Shown in pieces: positions 15,628 to 24,658 of a stretch of 64,000 nt of DNA. Under the pieces are notes generated by a model. The model was given only the letters and a program-made list of their open reading frames with translations. It was not told where the DNA came from and made no database searches. Every line of letters begins with the position of its first letter. Within the stretch, counting starts at the first letter, position 1. This stretch comes from Hyphomicrobiales bacterium (GTDB lineage Bacteria; Pseudomonadota; Alphaproteobacteria; Rhizobiales; Rhizobiaceae). Location: contig UEGQ01000015.1 in NCBI GenBank assembly GCA_900466005.1, positions 173,737-237,736 on the forward strand. Direction: 5' to 3'. The translations under genes and the position numbers were made by a program.

Positions 15628-18144
15628 TTGTCGTTATTCCGCATTATCTTCCTCCTCCTGCTGACGGCGGGGGCAGGGGATTTCCTCCTGTCACCTGTCG
15701 GGACACGCCTCGCACAGGCGCAGGAGCCGGTTGTTGCACCGGACGCAACCCCGGAGCAGAAGGCGGCCGATCACATCGCGGACGTAAGGAAGCGGCTGGA
15801 CGCGCTCGCCGCGGACGTCGAGCGCCGGGCGAGCGACGATGCCGCACTGACCGATATCAAGGCGCGCGTCGATTCGCTGATCCGCGAGGTCCTGAAGGTG
15901 TCGGTCGATCTGCGGCCGCGCCTGAACGAGATCAAGTCGCGGCTCGACCAGCTCGGCGAACCGCCGAAGGACGGGCAGCCGCCGGAGGCAGAGGCAGTCA
16001 CGCAGGAACGTCACAAGCTCACCGCCAACCGGCTGGAGATCAACACGCTGACGGGGCAGGCGGAGGATATTTCGATCAAGGCGTCGGAGCTCTCCAACGC
16101 CATCACCAGGATGCGCCGCGAGCTGTTTGCCGAGCAGCTGTTCGCCCATACCGAGATATCGGCCGAGGTCTTCTCCCAGGCGGCGAGTTCGTTCTCTCAG
16201 GAAGCCTCGGACTTCCAGCGCACGCTCAGCAGCTGGGTGACCTTCATCCTGAAGTTCAAGCGCGCGCCGCTCGGCATCGCCGTGATGCTGTCGCTGTCGC
16301 TCGCTCTCGTTCTGATGTTCGTCGAGTATCGGCTGTTCGGGCGGCTGATAAAGCGCGATCCGGCGATCGAGGCGCCGAGCTACATGAGCCGCCTGTCGGT
16401 CGCCTTCTGGTCGACCATCCTGCCGACGCTGGCGCTCTGCGTCTTCCTGGCGGCGACCTATTTCTTTCTCGATACGTTCAAGGTGCTCCGGCAGGACATC
16501 GCGCCGATGATGGCGGTCTCGCTCGCCTTCGCGGGGCTCGTCGTTTTCGTCGGCCTGCTGACGCAAGCGGTGCTGGCTCCGAAAGCGCCGAGCTGGAGGC
16601 TGATCCGGGTCTCCGACCGCGGCGCGCGCCACCTCGTGACGGCCGTCCTCCTGATGGCGGTTATCAACGGCCTCGACTATGTCTTCGGCACCATCAGCGA
16701 GGCGCTCGGATCACCGGTCGTCCTGACGGTGTTCAAGAGTTTTATCTCCTCCACGCTGGTCGGCCTCATCATCTTCGCCGTCTCCTTCATGACGCCGATT
16801 GTCGCCGAAACGGGCGACCCCCGCGCGCCGGGCCGGCCGTGGCCACGATGGGTGGCCATGTCGCTGCGGCTCGTCGGGCTCGGGCTGATCTTCCTGAGCG
16901 CCGTCGGCTATGTCGGGCTTGCGCGCTTCCTTACAACGCAGATCATCGTCAACGGCGCCGTGGTCGTCACGATGTATATCGGCATCCTGTCGGGAAAGGC
17001 GATCTCCGAACCTAACCGTTTCGGCGACACGCGGGTCGGCCGTTATCTCGAACGGCGCTTCCTGCTCAACCCGGTGGCTCTCGACCAGACCGGCATGGCG
17101 GCAGGTCTGCTGATCTACCTTTTTGCGCTCTCGATCGGCATTCCGCTGATCCTGATCTCCTGGGGCTTTCAGCCGCGCGACATCGAGGCATGGCTCTTCA
17201 CCATGTTCACCGAGGTCAACGTCGGCAGCATCCGCTTTTCCGTGTTCGGCATCCTCGGCGGCATTCTGCTTTTCATTCTCGGCCTCGTCGGAACCCGCTG
17301 GTTCCAGAAGTGGCTGGACGGCAGCATCATGGCGCGCTCGCAGGTCGATCCCGGCGTGCGCAATTCGGTCCGGACAGCGATCGGCTACCTGGGCACGGCG
17401 CTCGCCGGGCTCATCGGTGTCTCGGCCGCCGGCATCGACCTGTCGAGCCTGGCACTTGTGGCCGGTGCTCTCTCTCTCGGCATCGGCTTCGGTCTCCAGA
17501 ACATCGTGTCGAATTTCGTCTCCGGGCTCATCCTCCTGGCAGAGCGGCCGTTCAAGGTCGGCGACTGGGTCGCGACCGGCACGACGGAAGGATTCGTTCG
17601 GCGTATTTCCGTGCGCGCGACCGAAATCGAGACCTTCCAGCGCCAGTCGATCATCGTGCCGAACTCCGAACTCATCAATGCTTCGGTCGGAAACTGGACG
17701 CATCGCAACAGTCTCGGTCGCGTGGATATCCCGGTCGGTGTCGGCTACGACAGCGATCCGCGAAAGGTGATGGCGATCCTCGAGGAAATCGCCCAGACGC
17801 ATGAGGGTGTCCTGCGCAACCCCGAGCCCTTCGTCATTTTCGATGGCTTCGGCGCGTCTTCGCTCGATTTCCGTCTCTGCTTCTTCATCGGCGATGTGCT
17901 GAATGCCCGTGGCGTCAAGAACGACATCCATGTCATGATCCTGGAGCGGTTCCGGGCCGAAGGGGTGGAAATACCGTTCCCGCAGCAGGATGTTCACCTG
18001 CACGTGCGTTCCGCCGGCGACGCAAGACGTCCGGGCGAGACGCCGGGGAGCGGCGGCCCGATGCTTGCTGCGATCGACGAATTGCCGCGGATGGCGGGCG
18101 ACGGGTTGCCCGCCGACGAGGCGAGTGGCAGTTTGCCACGGTAG
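15628..18144 (+). CDS. Large MscS-family mechanosensitive channel with DUF3772 domain
   Basis: The TTG at 15628 (GAAGGA six bases upstream) gives 838 residues and a proper signal peptide. Residues about 30-215 form a coiled-coil periplasmic DUF3772 domain. Around ten membrane helices follow from about residue 215. The MscS pore helix, rich in Gly and Ala (ALSLGIGFGLQNIVSNF), is near residue 615, followed by the beta domain (ERPFKVGDWV) and a cytosolic alpha/beta domain. Channels of this size (MscK/YbiO-like) open on membrane tension and release solutes on osmotic downshift. The gene is monocistronic. Longer in-frame starts back to 15484 have no ribosome site. Confidence 0.9.
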   Translation: MSLFRIIFLLLLTAGAGDFLLSPVGTRLAQAQEPVVAPDATPEQKAADHIADVRKRLDALAADVERRASDDAALTDIKARVDSLIREVLKVSVDLRPRLNEIKSRLDQLGEPPKDGQPPEAEAVTQERHKLTANRLEINTLTGQAEDISIKASELSNAITRMRRELFAEQLFAHTEISAEVFSQAASSFSQEASDFQRTLSSWVTFILKFKRAPLGIAVMLSLSLALVLMFVEYRLFGRLIKRDPAIEAPSYMSRLSVAFWSTILPTLALCVFLAATYFFLDTFKVLRQDIAPMMAVSLAFAGLVVFVGLLTQAVLAPKAPSWRLIRVSDRGARHLVTAVLLMAVINGLDYVFGTISEALGSPVVLTVFKSFISSTLVGLIIFAVSFMTPIVAETGDPRAPGRPWPRWVAMSLRLVGLGLIFLSAVGYVGLARFLTTQIIVNGAVVVTMYIGILSGKAISEPNRFGDTRVGRYLERRFLLNPVALDQTGMAAGLLIYLFALSIGIPLILISWGFQPRDIEAWLFTMFTEVNVGSIRFSVFGILGGILLFILGLVGTRWFQKWLDGSIMARSQVDPGVRNSVRTAIGYLGTALAGLIGVSAAGIDLSSLALVAGALSLGIGFGLQNIVSNFVSGLILLAERPFKVGDWVATGTTEGFVRRISVRATEIETFQRQSIIVPNSELINASVGNWTHRNSLGRVDIPVGVGYDSDPRKVMAILEEIAQTHEGVLRNPEPFVIFDGFGASSLDFRLCFFIGDVLNARGVKNDIHVMILERFRAEGVEIPFPQQDVHLHVRSAGDARRPGETPGSGGPMLAAIDELPRMAGDGLPADEASGSLPR

Positions 18145-18256
18145 GGGTGTTCAGGCGGCGTTCAGGCTGGCCGCGATAAAAGAGGAGTGTCGGATGAAGG
18201 GATGACCGGACTCCGACGACGAGCAGGGGGAGGCGTCCGCGAGACGCCGCGAAAAG

Positions 18257-18520
18257 ATGACGAAACTGGTACTGAGTGTTCTCCTTTCGACGTGCATGGC
18301 CTCCGGTGCCCTGGCGGCAACGGTCATCAACAGCGGATCGTCGACGATTATTCTGCAGGTCGTGGAAGACGGCTCGCGCGTCGAGCTTGCCGTCGACGCC
18401 GGCGCGAGCGAAAGCTTCTGCCCTTCCGGCTGCTTCGTGACGCTGCCGAGCGGCGATCGCATCGGCCTCGAGGGTGGGGAGACCATCGAGATCAAGGACG
18501 GCGCGGCCACCGTCAAGTGA
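18257..18520 (+). CDS. Small secreted protein of unknown function
   Basis: The 87-residue protein has a signal peptide of about 20 residues (MTKLVLSVLLSTCMASGALA), then a small beta-rich domain with a close cysteine pair in FCPSGCFVTLPSG. It looks like a compact periplasmic protein. A near match to the MscS gene in strand and spacing (112 bases) suggests but does not prove co-transcription. No family is recognised. Confidence 0.65.
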   Translation: MTKLVLSVLLSTCMASGALAATVINSGSSTIILQVVEDGSRVELAVDAGASESFCPSGCFVTLPSGDRIGLEGGETIEIKDGAATVK

Positions 18521-18578
18521 GAAGGGCGCGCTGCTGCGCCGAACCAATCCGAGAGAGCATTTTCCTACGGGAGCAAAC

Positions 18579-18603
18579 GAGAAGCGGCCAAATGCCGCTT
18601 CTC
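18579..18603 (+). terminator. Hairpin after the small secreted gene
   Basis: The 10-base arms GAGAAGCGGC and GCCGCTTCTC are exact complements around loop CAAAT. No clear T-run follows, so Rho-independent termination is uncertain. Confidence 0.55.
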
Positions 18604-18702
18604 AGCTTGTCGGCAAGTGTTGTCTGAAGGATCTCCGATTAATAGTTCGGCAAACCATTCGGTCTAACGTCCGGCGTCGATAAAAAGCAGCAAAGGCGCT
18701 CC

Positions 18703-19527
18703 ATGACTTTCCTTGGTATTTCGGGCATGCAGTATACCGGAGAATCCTTTCCGGATGCGCGTATCATCGTCGCGGAAGACTCGAACGTTTTCACCTCGAT
18801 GATCCGCACCAGGCTCAAGGAGCTCTTCAACATCGATGTGGAAATCTGTCGCTCTTTCGAGGACCTGCAGGCCGCGAACGAGCTTTCGGATGAGCCGGTG
18901 ACCCTGGCGATTTCGAACATCAATCTGCCCGGAGCCGAGAAGGGTGAGGCGCTGGAATACCTGGTCGATCTCAACATTCCGACGATCATTTTCACCGGCA
19001 CCTTCCAGGAGCAGTTGCGGGAAAAACTGCTCGCCAAGGACATCGTCGACTATATTCTGAAGGACAATATTTTCGCGGTCGAAATGCTCGCGGAATCGGT
19101 CTGTCGCTTCCTCACGAATCATCGTCACCACGTTCTTGTTGTGGATGACAGTCCGACAGCGCGCGCTTTGCTGTCGAGCCGGTTGAAACGCTACAATTTT
19201 CGCGTCAGTCTGGCGGAAAGTGGTGCGAAGGCGCTCGAAATACTTAAGGCAAATCAGGATATCGGGCTGGTTATCACTGATTACAACATGCCTGATGTCG
19301 ACGGATTCGAACTGACGAGACGGATAAGGGGGGTGAGGGGGTCTCACGAGCTGCGGATCATCGGGGTCTCTTCCTCGACGGATCGCCTGCTATCGGCACG
19401 TTTCCTCAAGGTCGGCGGCAATGATTTCATGTTGCGGCCGTTCATCGACGAGGAGTTCTACTGCCGGGTGAACCAGAATCTCGACACCCTGACCCAGATA
19501 AAGGCGGCGCAGCAAAGACTCCCCTGA
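18703..19527 (+). CDS. Double-receiver response regulator without output domain
   Basis: The 274-residue protein has two CheY-like receiver domains. REC1 (about 15-130) keeps the acidic pocket (VAEDS) but has Asn where the phospho-accepting Asp should be (AISNINLPG). REC2 (about 147-262) is intact at VVDDS and VITDYNMPDVDG, but has Arg in place of the conserved Lys (LRPF). No output domain follows. The next gene (19637) has the same two receivers plus a GGDEF domain, so this is probably a truncated or partner duplicate. It may relay phosphate, titrate a kinase or pair with the cyclase. Function is inferred. Confidence 0.85.
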   Translation: MTFLGISGMQYTGESFPDARIIVAEDSNVFTSMIRTRLKELFNIDVEICRSFEDLQAANELSDEPVTLAISNINLPGAEKGEALEYLVDLNIPTIIFTGTFQEQLREKLLAKDIVDYILKDNIFAVEMLAESVCRFLTNHRHHVLVVDDSPTARALLSSRLKRYNFRVSLAESGAKALEILKANQDIGLVITDYNMPDVDGFELTRRIRGVRGSHELRIIGVSSSTDRLLSARFLKVGGNDFMLRPFIDEEFYCRVNQNLDTLTQIKAAQQRLP

Positions 19528-19636
19528 GGGCTGCCCGTACGCAAGTGAGAAGAACGGGGTCGGGTGCGCGAGCGCCCGACCGATACCTGCATCTATCGAC
19601 GTAGTGCCACTCATTCGGCTTATGGAAGTAAGAGCA

Positions 19637-20983
19637 ATGTCTTTGCCAACCGAAATGACTGCGGATACCAGGCCTTCCTCGCGAAGGAAGGGGCATGTTC
19701 TGGTCATCGAGGATTCGCGAACGCTCTCCTCGATCCTGTCTCACCGGTTCGAAAAGGAACACGGCCTCAAGGTCACCCACTGCGCGACGACCGAGGACTT
19801 CCGGCACGCCGTCGCCGGCAGGGCCCGGCAATACGACGTCGCGGTGGTGGATCTGAACCTGCCCGACTCGCCCGACGGCCAGATCCTCGATCAGGTGGTT
19901 CAACACGATATCCCGGCCGTCGTCTTCACGGCCGACTTCAATCGCCACATGCGTGAGCGGGTGGTTGCGCGCGGCGTTGCCGATTACGTCATCAAGAACA
20001 ACGAGCGGGCGATCGACATGGTGATCGCCGCTGTCGACCGCATTCTCGCCAACCGCGGCGTGCGCGTTCTCGTCGTCGACGACGTTCCGTCTGCCCGCAA
20101 GATGCTCGCCGATCTCCTCAGGCTGCAGCAGTTCCAGGTTTTCGAGGCATCGACCGGGACGGAAGCGATGACGACGCTCGAACAGCATCCCGGCATCGAA
20201 CTCGTCGTCACCGACTACAACATGCCCGACATGGACGGCTACGAACTGACGCGCCGCATTCGGCGGGTGCATACGTCCGACCGGGTCAGGATCATCGGCA
20301 TTTCCTCTTCGGCCGACCGGCTGCTCTCGGCGAGCTTTCTCAAGGCCGGCGCCAATGATTTCGTCTACCGGCCTTTCGTCGTCGAGGAGTTGCAGTGCCG
20401 GATCGGGCACAATGTCGAGACGCTGTCGCAGATCCGGCAACTGCGGCTGGCGGCCTTCAGCGACTACCTCACGGGCCTGCGCAACCGTCGCCATTTCTTC
20501 GACGAGGGACCTGCGATCGTCGCCTCCTGCCTCGATCGCGGCGAGGCCTGCAGCATGGCGATGCTCGATATCGACCATTTCAAGCGGCTGAACGACACCT
20601 ACGGCCACGAGATCGGCGACCGGGTGCTGAAGGCGGTGGCGACCCGGCTGCGGGAGACGCTCGACGATACGGACCACATGCTCGCGCGGCTCGGCGGCGA
20701 GGAATTCGGGATCCTGCTGGTTGGCATGGACATCCAGCAAGCGAGCGATTTCTGCGAAATGCTGCGCCATCAGATCGCGGAGGTCAGGGTCGCCCTCGAT
20801 GACGCCGACCTCGGTGTCACCGCCTCCATCGGCGTGGCACAGGTCGAGGGGCAGGAGAACTTCAGCAACTACCTCAACGCCGCGGACCAGTTCCTCTATC
20901 TCGCCAAGCGCTATGGCCGAAATCGTGTCTATTCCGAGCTTGCCATCCTGCAGGAACTGACGTTGAAGCCAGTCGGGACGTGA
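19637..20983 (+). CDS. PleD-like REC-REC-GGDEF diguanylate cyclase
   Basis: From the ATG at 19637 (GGAAG eight bases upstream) the product is 448 residues. An ATG 15 bases earlier is possible. REC1 (about 20-135) has VIEDS, VVDLNLPDS and the conserved Lys in YVIKNN. REC2 (about 143-258) has VVDD, VVTDYNMPDMDG and Arg instead of Lys in VYRPF. The GGDEF domain (about 280-445) carries an active RLGGEEF signature, so it should make cyclic di-GMP from two GTP. The usual inhibitory RxxD site nine residues upstream reads DTDH, so product inhibition is probably lost. It follows a double-receiver paralogue, and the two are likely co-regulated. Confidence 0.92.
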   Translation: MSLPTEMTADTRPSSRRKGHVLVIEDSRTLSSILSHRFEKEHGLKVTHCATTEDFRHAVAGRARQYDVAVVDLNLPDSPDGQILDQVVQHDIPAVVFTADFNRHMRERVVARGVADYVIKNNERAIDMVIAAVDRILANRGVRVLVVDDVPSARKMLADLLRLQQFQVFEASTGTEAMTTLEQHPGIELVVTDYNMPDMDGYELTRRIRRVHTSDRVRIIGISSSADRLLSASFLKAGANDFVYRPFVVEELQCRIGHNVETLSQIRQLRLAAFSDYLTGLRNRRHFFDEGPAIVASCLDRGEACSMAMLDIDHFKRLNDTYGHEIGDRVLKAVATRLRETLDDTDHMLARLGGEEFGILLVGMDIQQASDFCEMLRHQIAEVRVALDDADLGVTASIGVAQVEGQENFSNYLNAADQFLYLAKRYGRNRVYSELAILQELTLKPVGT

Positions 20984-21058
20984 AGGCCGGCACGAGCGTA
21001 ACGGCCCGAGAAGTAGTGCAGAGGGTGGGGTGGTATCCCGGCTCGAGGTTTCTATATA

Positions 21059-21075
21059 GAGGGTTCGCGACCCTC
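21059..21075 (+). promoter_or_regulatory. Small leader hairpin before the ABC exporter
   Basis: GAGGGT and ACCCTC pair around loop TCGCG directly after a CTATAT sequence (21052), which could be the -10 element. The ribosome site AGGAG follows at 21077. The hairpin would lie at the 5' end of the transcript and may protect it. Confidence 0.35.
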
Positions 21076-21091
21076 CAGGAGCTTCTTCCCC

Positions 21092-22018
21092 ATGTCTCCG
21101 ATCCTTTCCATTCGTGATCTCAAGAAGACCTATGCCAACGGTTTCGAGGCCCTCAAGGGTGTCTCGCTCGACATTTCCGAAGGAGAGATCATCGCGCTTC
21201 TCGGCCCGAACGGCGCCGGCAAGACGACGCTGATCTCGATTGCCTGCGGCATCGCCAATCCGAGCGGCGGTCAGGTGCTGGTGGCCGGTCATGACGTCGT
21301 CAGCGAATTCCGCGAGACGCGGTCGATCATCGGCCTCGTCCCGCAGGAACTAACGACCGATCTTTTCGAGACCGTGTTCAACACCGTGAGCTTCTCGCGC
21401 GGTCTCCACGGCAGGAAGCCGGACCCGGCCTATATCGAGAGTATCCTCCGCGAGCTGTCACTGTGGGACAAGCGTGACAATGCGCTGCGTGAGCTTTCCG
21501 GCGGGATGAAGCGGCGCGTGCTGATCGCAAAAGCGCTGGCACACCAGCCGCGCCTTCTCTTCCTCGATGAGCCGACGGCGGGTGTCGACGTCAACCTGCG
21601 CAAGGACATGTGGCAGCTCGTCTCGCGGCTGCGCGAGGGCGGCGTGACCGTGATCCTGACGACGCACTATATCGAGGAGGCGGAAGAGATCGCCGACCGG
21701 ATCGGCATTATCAACCATGGCGAACTGCTCCTGGTCGAGGACAAGGACACGCTGATGCGCAAGCTCGGGCGCAAGCAGCTCGCCATCGATCTCGTCGAGC
21801 CGATCGATGCCGTGCCGCCGCATCTCGCCCCCTGGCAGCTCGAGCTTTCCCCCGGCGGCACGCAACTCATCTACGATTACGACCGGCAGACCAATCACGG
21901 GGGCATCACCGGCCTCCTTTCCGCCATCGAGGCGGCAGGGGTGCGGTTTTCCGACCTTTCGACGCAGCAGTCGTCACTCGAGGACATCTTCGTTTCGCTC
22001 ATCGGAGAAAAGGCATGA
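21092..22018 (+). CDS. ABC-2 type exporter ATP-binding protein (YadG-like)
   Basis: The 308-residue ATPase has Walker [10 protein letters not shown] (residues 38-46), the signature LSGGMKRR, Walker [13 protein letters not shown] and a switch histidine in [11 protein letters not shown]. Its length equals the E. coli YadG type. It powers an ABC-2 exporter with the permease encoded immediately downstream, whose start overlaps this stop by 4 bases (ATGA). The substrate is unknown; YadGH, Nod and drug exporters all share this design. No nodulation genes are nearby. Confidence 0.92.
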   Translation: MSPILSIRDLKKTYANGFEALKGVSLDISEGEIIALLGPNGAGKTTLISIACGIANPSGGQVLVAGHDVVSEFRETRSIIGLVPQELTTDLFETVFNTVSFSRGLHGRKPDPAYIESILRELSLWDKRDNALRELSGGMKRRVLIAKALAHQPRLLFLDEPTAGVDVNLRKDMWQLVSRLREGGVTVILTTHYIEEAEEIADRIGIINHGELLLVEDKDTLMRKLGRKQLAIDLVEPIDAVPPHLAPWQLELSPGGTQLIYDYDRQTNHGGITGLLSAIEAAGVRFSDLSTQQSSLEDIFVSLIGEKA

Positions 22019-22776
22019 ACGTCGAGGCGATCAAGGCGATCTATTTCTACGAGATGGCGCGTACCCGCCGAACGCTGCTTCAGAGCGTGGTGTCGCCGGT
22101 GGTTTCCACCGCGCTCTACTTCATCGTCTTCGGTGCGGCCGTCGGCTCGCGCATGCAGGAGATTGGCGGCGTCGCCTACGGCGGTTTCATCACGCCTGGT
22201 CTCATCATGCTGACGCTGATCTCGCAATGCGTGGCGAACGGATCGAGCGGAATCTATTTCCCGAAGTTCACCGGAACGATCTACGAGGTTCTCTCGTCCC
22301 CGGTCGCGATGACGGAGGTGCTGATCGGCTATGTCGGGGCGGCGACCACCAAGGGCATGATCATCGGGCTCATCATCCTGGCGACGGCCGCCTTCTTCGT
22401 CGATCTCTCGATCGCGCACCCTTTTCTCATGCTGTTCTTCATGCTGATGACCGCCGTCACATTCAGTCTCGCTGGCTTCATCATCGGCATATGGGCGAAG
22501 AATTTCGAGCAGTTGAGCCTCGTGCCGATGCTGGTCGTTCCGCCGCTCATCTTCCTCGGCGGTACCTTCTATTCTGTCGAGGTCCTGCCGCCGTTCTGGC
22601 AGACGGTCAGTCATTTCAACCCGGTTCTGTATCTCGTGAGCGGTTTCCGCTGGAGTTTCTTCGAGATATCGGACGTCGAGCCGCTCATCAGCATCCTGAT
22701 GATCGTCACCTTCCTCGGGCTCTGTCTCGGCTTTCTCTCGTGGGTGTTCAGAACGGGGTACAAGCTTCGCAACTGA
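22015..22776 (+). CDS. ABC-2 type exporter permease (YadH-like)
   Basis: The 253-residue integral membrane protein has six predicted helices and the ABC-2 signature near the end ([21 protein letters not shown], a typical ABC-2 motif region, residues about 170-190). The start codon overlaps the ATPase stop, showing translational coupling. It would form the homodimeric channel of the exporter. Earlier in-frame codons lie inside the ATPase gene and are rejected. It ends 15 bases before the convergent protease gene. Confidence 0.92.
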   Translation: MNVEAIKAIYFYEMARTRRTLLQSVVSPVVSTALYFIVFGAAVGSRMQEIGGVAYGGFITPGLIMLTLISQCVANGSSGIYFPKFTGTIYEVLSSPVAMTEVLIGYVGAATTKGMIIGLIILATAAFFVDLSIAHPFLMLFFMLMTAVTFSLAGFIIGIWAKNFEQLSLVPMLVVPPLIFLGGTFYSVEVLPPFWQTVSHFNPVLYLVSGFRWSFFEISDVEPLISILMIVTFLGLCLGFLSWVFRTGYKLRN

Positions 22777-22791
22777 TGACGAAAGGCCGGA

Positions 22792-23490
22792 TCAGTCCCT
22801 GAGGCGCAATTCGTCCGACTGCATCTGCAGCGACTGCAGGGTGGACAGGAAGCTCATGCCGAGCAGGCTCTGGTCGAGCTTGCCGTCCTCGACCACCAGT
22901 CCTTCGACGTCAGTGCGAAGAATAGGACCGATCGCCACCTGCCGGAGCCGGGCCGGGGCGGCCATGGCGCGGCCGTTGGCCGTCAGGATCGTCCGGGTGA
23001 AGCTCAAACGCGCCGGATCGATGCCGATCCGCAAGGCGTCCTCGTAACTCAGGGCGACCGAGCTCGCGCCCGTGTCGACGACCATCGGCACGGATACGCC
23101 GTCGACATCGACGTTGGTCACGAAATGACCGCCAAGCGATTTGTGCAGCACGACCTCATTGCCGCCGTCGCTTGCGGTCACGACGACGGCCCTGCCGGGG
23201 ACGAGCCCGGCAAGCAGCCGTTCGCCGACGGAGCGGAGTTCGCTGCGGTAGAGATAGGCGGTGACCAGTGCCAGGATGATCAGCAGCCAGAGCGCCATTT
23301 GGCGCACCGTTTCCCCCATGCTTCGCCGGCTTGCGAGGATACCGACCGAGAGCAGCAGGGCGAACGGCAACAGCCGGATCATCTCGCCGAAGCTGTCGTC
23401 GTCCATGCCGAAGTTCCGGGCGCCGCCGTTGGTAAACAGGAGGACGACGAGGCCGAAGCCGAGAATGAGAAAGACGACGAGAAGCCGCAT
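22792..23490 (-). CDS. Membrane-anchored retropepsin-like aspartic protease (TIGR02281 type)
   Basis: The 232-residue protein begins at the ATG at 23490, sharing one base with the stop of the DUF1289 gene. It has three or so N-terminal membrane helices: residues 1-20, 35-55 and 62-82. A periplasmic clan AA protease domain follows, with the active-site triad VVDTGASSVALS near residue 140. Such single-domain proteases act as dimers. The target is unknown. The gene pair with DUF1289 is common in Rhizobiaceae by my recollection. Confidence 0.82.
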   Translation of the reverse strand: MRLLVVFLILGFGLVVLLFTNGGARNFGMDDDSFGEMIRLLPFALLLSVGILASRRSMGETVRQMALWLLIILALVTAYLYRSELRSVGERLLAGLVPGRAVVVTASDGGNEVVLHKSLGGHFVTNVDVDGVSVPMVVDTGASSVALSYEDALRIGIDPARLSFTRTILTANGRAMAAPARLRQVAIGPILRTDVEGLVVEDGKLDQSLLGMSFLSTLQSLQMQSDELRLRD

Positions 23491-23711
23491 CAGCCGTTCT
23501 CGCGCTCCCGCGCCATACGGCTGCGGCGGGTTTCTCGGCGCGGCTTGCGCTCGACGGTCTCGAGCCTCGCGGGCAAAGTGGCCATGATCGCCCGGCGCTC
23601 GGCATCCGTATAGGAGGTCCAGAGTGCGATCTCGTCCTTGGTCCGGCCGCAGCCGAAGCAGAGGCCGGTCTTCATGTCGATCGAGCAGACGAGGATGCAG
23701 GGCGATTCCAT
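23490..23711 (-). CDS. DUF1289 small cysteine protein
   Basis: The 73-residue protein carries the DUF1289 pattern SPCILVCSIDMKTGLCFGCG, four cysteines likely to bind a metal, followed by a basic tail. It overlaps the downstream protease gene by one base, so they form an operon. Function unknown; Fe-S or zinc binding is inferred from the cysteines. Confidence 0.85.
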   Translation of the reverse strand: MESPCILVCSIDMKTGLCFGCGRTKDEIALWTSYTDAERRAIMATLPARLETVERKPRRETRRSRMARERENG

Positions 23712-23747
23712 CGGCGTTCCTTGTGGTGCCTCCTCTATATCGTCCGG

Positions 23748-24530
23748 TCAGGAACTCACTGCAAGGGCGATGAGCGCTGCGGCCTCGCAGACCTGCTGCG
23801 TCGCGCCGATCGTATCGCCGGTATGGCCCCGGAGCTTCTTCCTGGTCAGGGAGGTGAAGACGGCGGCGGCGAAAGCCGCTGTCGCCAGGGTGACGATCGT
23901 CGTGAAGAGCGACGTGGCGGGCAGAACGAAGAGGACGGCGAGGATCGCGCCGCTCACGAGCGCCGTCTGCAGGGCGGGCTTCTCCGGCATGCCCGCAGCG
24001 GCGGCCACGCCTTGCGTGCGGGCCGAGGGCAGCGCGGACCAGTGCCAGACCATCAGCGCCCGGCTGAGCGCGGCAACGCCGATCACGCAAGCCGCTGCGG
24101 CGAGCGGCGAGGTTGCCGTCACGAGCTCGGAAAGCGCGGCGATCCTGAGGCCGAGAATGAGGACGAGGGCCACTGCGCCGTAGGAGCCGACGCGGCTGTC
24201 CTTCATGATCTGAAGCGCGTGTTCGCGGTCGCGACCGCCACCGAAACCGTCGGCCGCGTCGCCGAGGGCATCCTCGTGGAGGGCGCCGATCGTCAGCACC
24301 TGCGCCGTGACGGCGCAGACCGCTGCGAGCAGCGGGCCGGCACCTGCCGCAAGCATGACAGCGAGCACCGTCGCACCGGGCAGGGCGATCACGACCCCTG
24401 CCGGGGCAAAGGCGCGCACCGTTCGCGAGAGCCTGCCGTCATCTCCCTCGAAGACATGCGCCGGAACGGGAATACGGCTCAGGAAACCGACGGCCCTTGC
24501 CGTATCGTTCAGGAATTTGCGCAAAGCCAT
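23748..24530 (-). CDS. cobS: Adenosylcobinamide-GDP ribazoletransferase
   Basis: The 260-residue membrane enzyme joins adenosylcobinamide-GDP and alpha-ribazole, the last step of B12 nucleotide loop assembly. The family motif with conserved aspartates, HEDALGDAADGFGGG, is near residues 85-99, and six to seven membrane helices follow. It diverges from cobT, which makes the other substrate. In rhizobial or Pseudomonas denitrificans naming this gene is cobV. No cobalamin riboswitch is visible in the 128-base shared upstream region. Confidence 0.95.
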   Translation of the reverse strand: MALRKFLNDTARAVGFLSRIPVPAHVFEGDDGRLSRTVRAFAPAGVVIALPGATVLAVMLAAGAGPLLAAVCAVTAQVLTIGALHEDALGDAADGFGGGRDREHALQIMKDSRVGSYGAVALVLILGLRIAALSELVTATSPLAAAACVIGVAALSRALMVWHWSALPSARTQGVAAAAGMPEKPALQTALVSGAILAVLFVLPATSLFTTIVTLATAAFAAAVFTSLTRKKLRGHTGDTIGATQQVCEAAALIALAVSS

Positions 24531-24658
24531 GGCCGCCTGATGCTCCGTTGCGTTCGCGACAGCATTGGCCGCAATTTCGGTTGTTGCGGTGGCCGGCGCT
24601 CAGTATTAGAGGAACCCACAAAGCCGATTTGGCGGAAAAAGACAAGGAAGCCTCCTTC

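Noticed and set aside
19442..21292. A 616-codon minus-strand frame over the response regulator/cyclase region
   Set aside because: It is the antisense shadow of GC-rich coding DNA. The plus-strand frames have complete receiver and GGDEF motifs.
24531..24658. Cobalamin riboswitch between cobS and cobT
   Set aside because: The gap is only 128 bases, lacks a B12-box-like core and contains both promoters. A riboswitch would need more room.
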